From Haloferacaceae archaeon (GTDB lineage Archaea; Halobacteriota; Halobacteria; Halobacteriales; Haloferacaceae): 8,610 nucleotides of DNA. Where the stretch lies: assembly GCA_018609965.1 (NCBI GenBank), contig JAHENP010000059.1, positions 1 to 8,610 of the forward strand, written 5' to 3'. Below the pieces are notes generated by a model that did no database searches, was not told where the DNA came from, and saw only the letters and a list, made by a program, of their open reading frames with translations. This document shows positions 6,897-8,610 of this stretch, piece by piece; position 1 is the first letter of the stretch; the number at the start of each line of letters is the position of its first letter. A program made the translations under genes and the position numbers.

Positions 6897-8237
6897 TCAG
6901 CCGTCACCGGAGAGAATCTCGTCGAAGACGGCCAGCCGTTCCAACGGTTCGCTGGTCTGAAGATCGAAGGAGTCCGGCTGGCGGTCGGCGTGGTCCGCGA
7001 GCGCGCGAACGACCTGCTCGGTGACGAGTTCTGAGTACTGCGATTTCGCCGCGCCGAGAACGATATCGACCGGGTCGTCGGTCACCTCGTAGACGAACGT
7101 CCGGCCGCCTTTCCGGCCGAGATTCCGTTCCTGTGAGCTGATCAGGTGGTACATCGACAGTTGATCGAGAAACTCGTACAGCTTGCGTTGGGACTTCTCT
7201 TCGGTATCGCGAGAGGCACACAGTCCGTCGTAGATCCGGTACACCTCACGAGTCTTCGCGGAGACATCCGGCGAGATCACTGCGAGGGTGACCGCGAGGT
7301 ACGACAACGCCTGGTGGAGCGACAGCTCCTCGTCGAGATACTGTCTGATCTCGTCCGTCTCGATAGAGTCGATGGCCTCGCGGGTGTGACTCTCCCCGAC
7401 GGCCACGACCCCCTCTTGCCGGGCGAGTTCTCCCGCCTTCTCCAGGATCTTCAGCCCCTGACGCACGTCGCCGCGTTCCTGTGCGGCGGAGGCGGCCGCC
7501 AACGGCACCACGTCCTCGTCGAGGACGCCGTCCCGAAACGAGATGTCGGCGTAGTACGAGAGGATATCTCGGAGTTCGTTGGCGTCGTACGGGGAGAAGT
7601 TGATCTCGCGTTCCGAGAGGGTCGACTTGACCTTGGGTTCGAGTACGTCGACGAACTTCAGATCGTTCGAGATGCCGATCAGTCCGACGCCCACATCCTC
7701 GATCGGTGTGTCCTCGGAGGCGCTCGCCCGCGGGAGATCATAGAGGAAGTCGTTGCGAGCGTCCGGCGGGATGTTGTCGATTTCATCGAGAATAATGATC
7801 ACGTTCTCGCCCGTCTGGGCGATTTCCTCGTAGAGGAACCGGAAGACGGTGTCCGTCGAGTAGCCGGAGGTGGGGATTTGGTCGTCCTGTGGGCGGAATC
7901 GGTTGACGATCCCGGAGACGAGCCGGTAGGCGGACTTGTAGTTGCGGCAGTTCACCGGGCCAACGACAGCAAGATCGACGTTCTCCTGGCGGGCGCGTTC
8001 CATCAGCTTCTCGCGTGCCCACTTCGTCACGGCCGTCTTCCCCACGCCGGTCGGGCCGTAGATGAACGTGTTGTTCGGGTCGTGACCCATGATCACGTCC
8101 TGGAGCGCGCCGACGAGGTTCGCGATCTCCTCGTCGCGGTGGAAGATCTCCTCCGGTTGGAAGGAGTCGTCTTTGAGTGGTTGTTTGTTCGAGAAGATGT
8201 GGTCCGTGGCAGAGAAGGGGTTCTCGTCGAGATCCAT
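6897..8237 (-). CDS. orc1: Orc1/Cdc6 replication initiator
   Basis: The protein is 446 residues from ATG 8237. It is an AAA+ ATPase with a C-terminal winged helix that binds origin repeats and recruits the MCM helicase. Seen motifs: a haloarchaeal-type N-terminus (NPFSATDHIF, QPLKDDSFQPEEI), Walker A GPTGVGKT at 61-68, Walker B IIILDEID at 147-154, sensor 1 N191 in GISNDLKF, LSERE with a candidate arginine finger R210, sensor 2 GDVRQGL at 256-262 (R259), and a winged-helix region from about 300 to the end. A GTG at 8258 would add seven residues. It is rejected because a TATA-like box at 8261-8267 places transcription start near 8237, giving a leaderless mRNA that begins at the ATG. The gene reads away from the iteron-bearing gap at 8238-8610, the usual arrangement of an origin with its own initiator. 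Confidence 0.96.
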   Translation of the reverse strand: MDLDENPFSATDHIFSNKQPLKDDSFQPEEIFHRDEEIANLVGALQDVIMGHDPNNTFIYGPTGVGKTAVTKWAREKLMERARQENVDLAVVGPVNCRNYKSAYRLVSGIVNRFRPQDDQIPTSGYSTDTVFRFLYEEIAQTGENVIIILDEIDNIPPDARNDFLYDLPRASASEDTPIEDVGVGLIGISNDLKFVDVLEPKVKSTLSEREINFSPYDANELRDILSYYADISFRDGVLDEDVVPLAAASAAQERGDVRQGLKILEKAGELARQEGVVAVGESHTREAIDSIETDEIRQYLDEELSLHQALSYLAVTLAVISPDVSAKTREVYRIYDGLCASRDTEEKSQRKLYEFLDQLSMYHLISSQERNLGRKGGRTFVYEVTDDPVDIVLGAAKSQYSELVTEQVVRALADHADRQPDSFDLQTSEPLERLAVFDEILSGDG

Positions 8238-8260
8238 ACGGGCGTGCAACGACGCCACCG

Positions 8261-8267
8261 TAGTAAA
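8261..8267 (-). promoter_or_regulatory. TATA-like box for leaderless orc1
   Basis: On the minus strand these bases read TTTACTA, in an otherwise GC-rich stretch. The centre is 27 bases upstream of ATG 8237. Archaeal TATA boxes sit about 26-28 bases before the transcription start, and many haloarchaeal mRNAs are leaderless, so the spacing fits initiation at or next to the ATG. No Shine-Dalgarno sequence precedes the ATG, which agrees with a leaderless message. No clear purine-rich BRE is seen upstream of the box. Confidence 0.5.
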
Positions 8268-8284
8268 CGTGGCGGGGGAGCCTG

Positions 8285-8320
8285 CGAGTGTTTCGAGTGT
8301 TTCGAGTGTTCCGGGTGTTC
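8285..8320 (+). repeat. Four tandem 9-bp iterons, orc1-proximal cluster
   Basis: Four back-to-back 9-mers: CGAGTGTTT (8285-8293), CGAGTGTTT (8294-8302), CGAGTGTTC (8303-8311) and CGGGTGTTC (8312-8320). They begin 48 bases upstream of the orc1 ATG and 18 bases beyond its TATA-like box. That position suits both Orc binding at an origin and autoregulation of orc1. Confidence 0.9.
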
Positions 8321-8325
8321 GATCG

Positions 8326-8364
8326 CCCGACAGCCAAGGTGGTTGACCCGACAGTCAAGCTGGT
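8326..8364 (+). repeat. 21-bp-spaced tandem duplication
   Basis: CCCGACAGCCAAGGTGGT at 8326-8343 is repeated as CCCGACAGTCAAGCTGGT at 8347-8364. The two copies share 16 of 18 bases and start 21 bases apart, two helical turns. It lies immediately beyond the first iteron cluster. Function is unknown; a second protein-binding site within the putative origin is possible. Confidence 0.8.
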
Positions 8365-8370
8365 CGGGTC
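8345..8370. repeat. 8-bp perfect inverted repeat
   Basis: GACCCGAC at 8345-8352 and GTCGGGTC at 8363-8370 are exact reverse complements separated by 10 bases. The arm centres are 18 bases apart. It overlaps the second copy of the 21-bp duplication. It could be a dimer-binding operator or a cruciform-prone element in the putative origin. Confidence 0.75.
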
Positions 8371-8502
8371 GCTCGGCACAGACACACACCACCGTGCAAG
8401 TGTTCTCGGACCCCGAGTCGAACTGGTGGTAAAGAACGGCGACGGGTCGGGAGTGAACTGGTCTGTGTCGGGTGAGGTGGCCGGTGAGAGGTGGGACCAC
8501 CG

Positions 8503-8522
8503 TTCGAGTGTTTCGAGTGTTC
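8503..8522 (+). repeat. Second iteron cluster, identical 20-bp element
   Basis: TTCGAGTGTTTCGAGTGTTC occurs here and, base for base, at 8292-8311 in the first cluster, in the same orientation and 211 bases away. It consists of two of the 9-bp iterons. A related half site, TTTCGAGTGG, follows at 8543-8552, and an inverted partial site, CTCGAAC, at 8597-8603. This cluster borders the AT-richer end of the window. Confidence 0.9.
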
Positions 8523-8560
8523 TCTCCCGACGAGCGAGCAGATTTCGAGTGGCTTGACCA

Positions 8561-8605
8561 CGAATATCGGTTGAAATGGACTCACACAGTTGTTTTCTCG
8601 AACAA
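8561..8605. other. AT-richer stretch, candidate unwinding element
   Basis: Roughly 55-60% A+T by eye, against about one third in the surrounding DNA. It includes GAATATCGGTTGAAATGG and TTGTTTTCTCGAACAAATG. Its place beside the second iteron cluster is what a DNA unwinding element would have. It could equally be the promoter region of a gene beyond the window end. Confidence 0.35.
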
Positions 8606-8610
8606 ATGCG

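Larger units (their letters stand above)
8238..8610. other. Putative orc-adjacent replication origin (right end cut off)
   Basis: This 373-base gene-free region lies directly upstream of orc1. It contains two clusters of 9-bp iterons (8285-8320 and 8503-8522), a 21-bp tandem duplication (8326-8364), an 8-bp inverted repeat (8345-8370), a short GGTGG/CCACC dyad (8490-8501), and an AT-richer end (about 8561-8605). An iteron set next to an AT-rich unwinding stretch and an orc gene is the known layout of haloarchaeal origins. I do not see the well-known chromosomal ORB core (TTCCAC then GGAAAC), so if this is an origin it belongs to another Orc/ORB class. Open frames here are short and Arg/Ser-rich and are not counted as genes. 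Confidence 0.6.

Noticed and set aside
6852..7034. 60-codon plus-strand open frame starting between uvdE and orc1
   Set aside because: Mostly antisense to the orc1 3' end, with no promoter or family match.
7146..8432. 428-codon plus-strand open frame opposite orc1
   Set aside because: Low-complexity Val/Arg/Asp-rich antisense shadow of the AAA+ domain with no recognisable family.
8288..8557. 89-codon plus-strand frame across the iterons
   Set aside because: Its start is the repeated VFRVFRVF made by the iterons themselves; not a plausible protein.

Overview
The window looks like haloarchaeal DNA. It is GC-rich, its proteins are very acidic, and every gene belongs to a family common in halophilic archaea: type I-B Cas proteins, a UvdE-type UV endonuclease and an Orc1/Cdc6 initiator. 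Genes carried by an orc-adjacent segment like this are often on a megaplasmid or secondary replicon, but the window alone cannot show which replicon it is.

Left part (1-5690, plus strand): an interference operon of type I-B, cas8b (3' part only) - cas7 - cas5 - cas3. The genes are tightly packed: 2 bases between cas8b and cas7, an ATGA overlap between cas7 and cas5, and a GTGA overlap between cas5 and cas3. Cas8b, Cas7 and Cas5 would form the crRNA-guided Cascade complex, and Cas3 the recruited HD nuclease-helicase. Cas6 is not in the window. The usual downstream cas4-cas1-cas2 adaptation genes are absent. Cas3 carries a five-copy 15-bp in-frame tandem repeat between its HD and helicase domains.

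Middle (5691-5924): a 234-base non-coding gap between convergent cas3 and uvdE. It holds a perfect 7-bp hairpin and, at 5866-5896, a sequence very close to the haloarchaeal type I-B CRISPR repeat as I remember it. A much weaker repeat-like sequence sits 37 bases upstream, which is the length of a haloarchaeal spacer. This may be a relic array or a crRNA-like mini-CRISPR of the creA kind, and it is the most interesting point in the window.

Right part (5925-8237, minus strand): orc1/cdc6 followed after 57 bases by uvdE. Upstream of orc1, 8238-8610 is gene-free. It has a TATA-like box placed for a leaderless orc1 transcript, two clusters of a 9-bp iteron (sharing an identical 20-bp element), a 21-bp tandem duplication, an 8-bp inverted repeat and an AT-richer end. 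This is the layout of an orc-adjacent replication origin, cut off by the window end.
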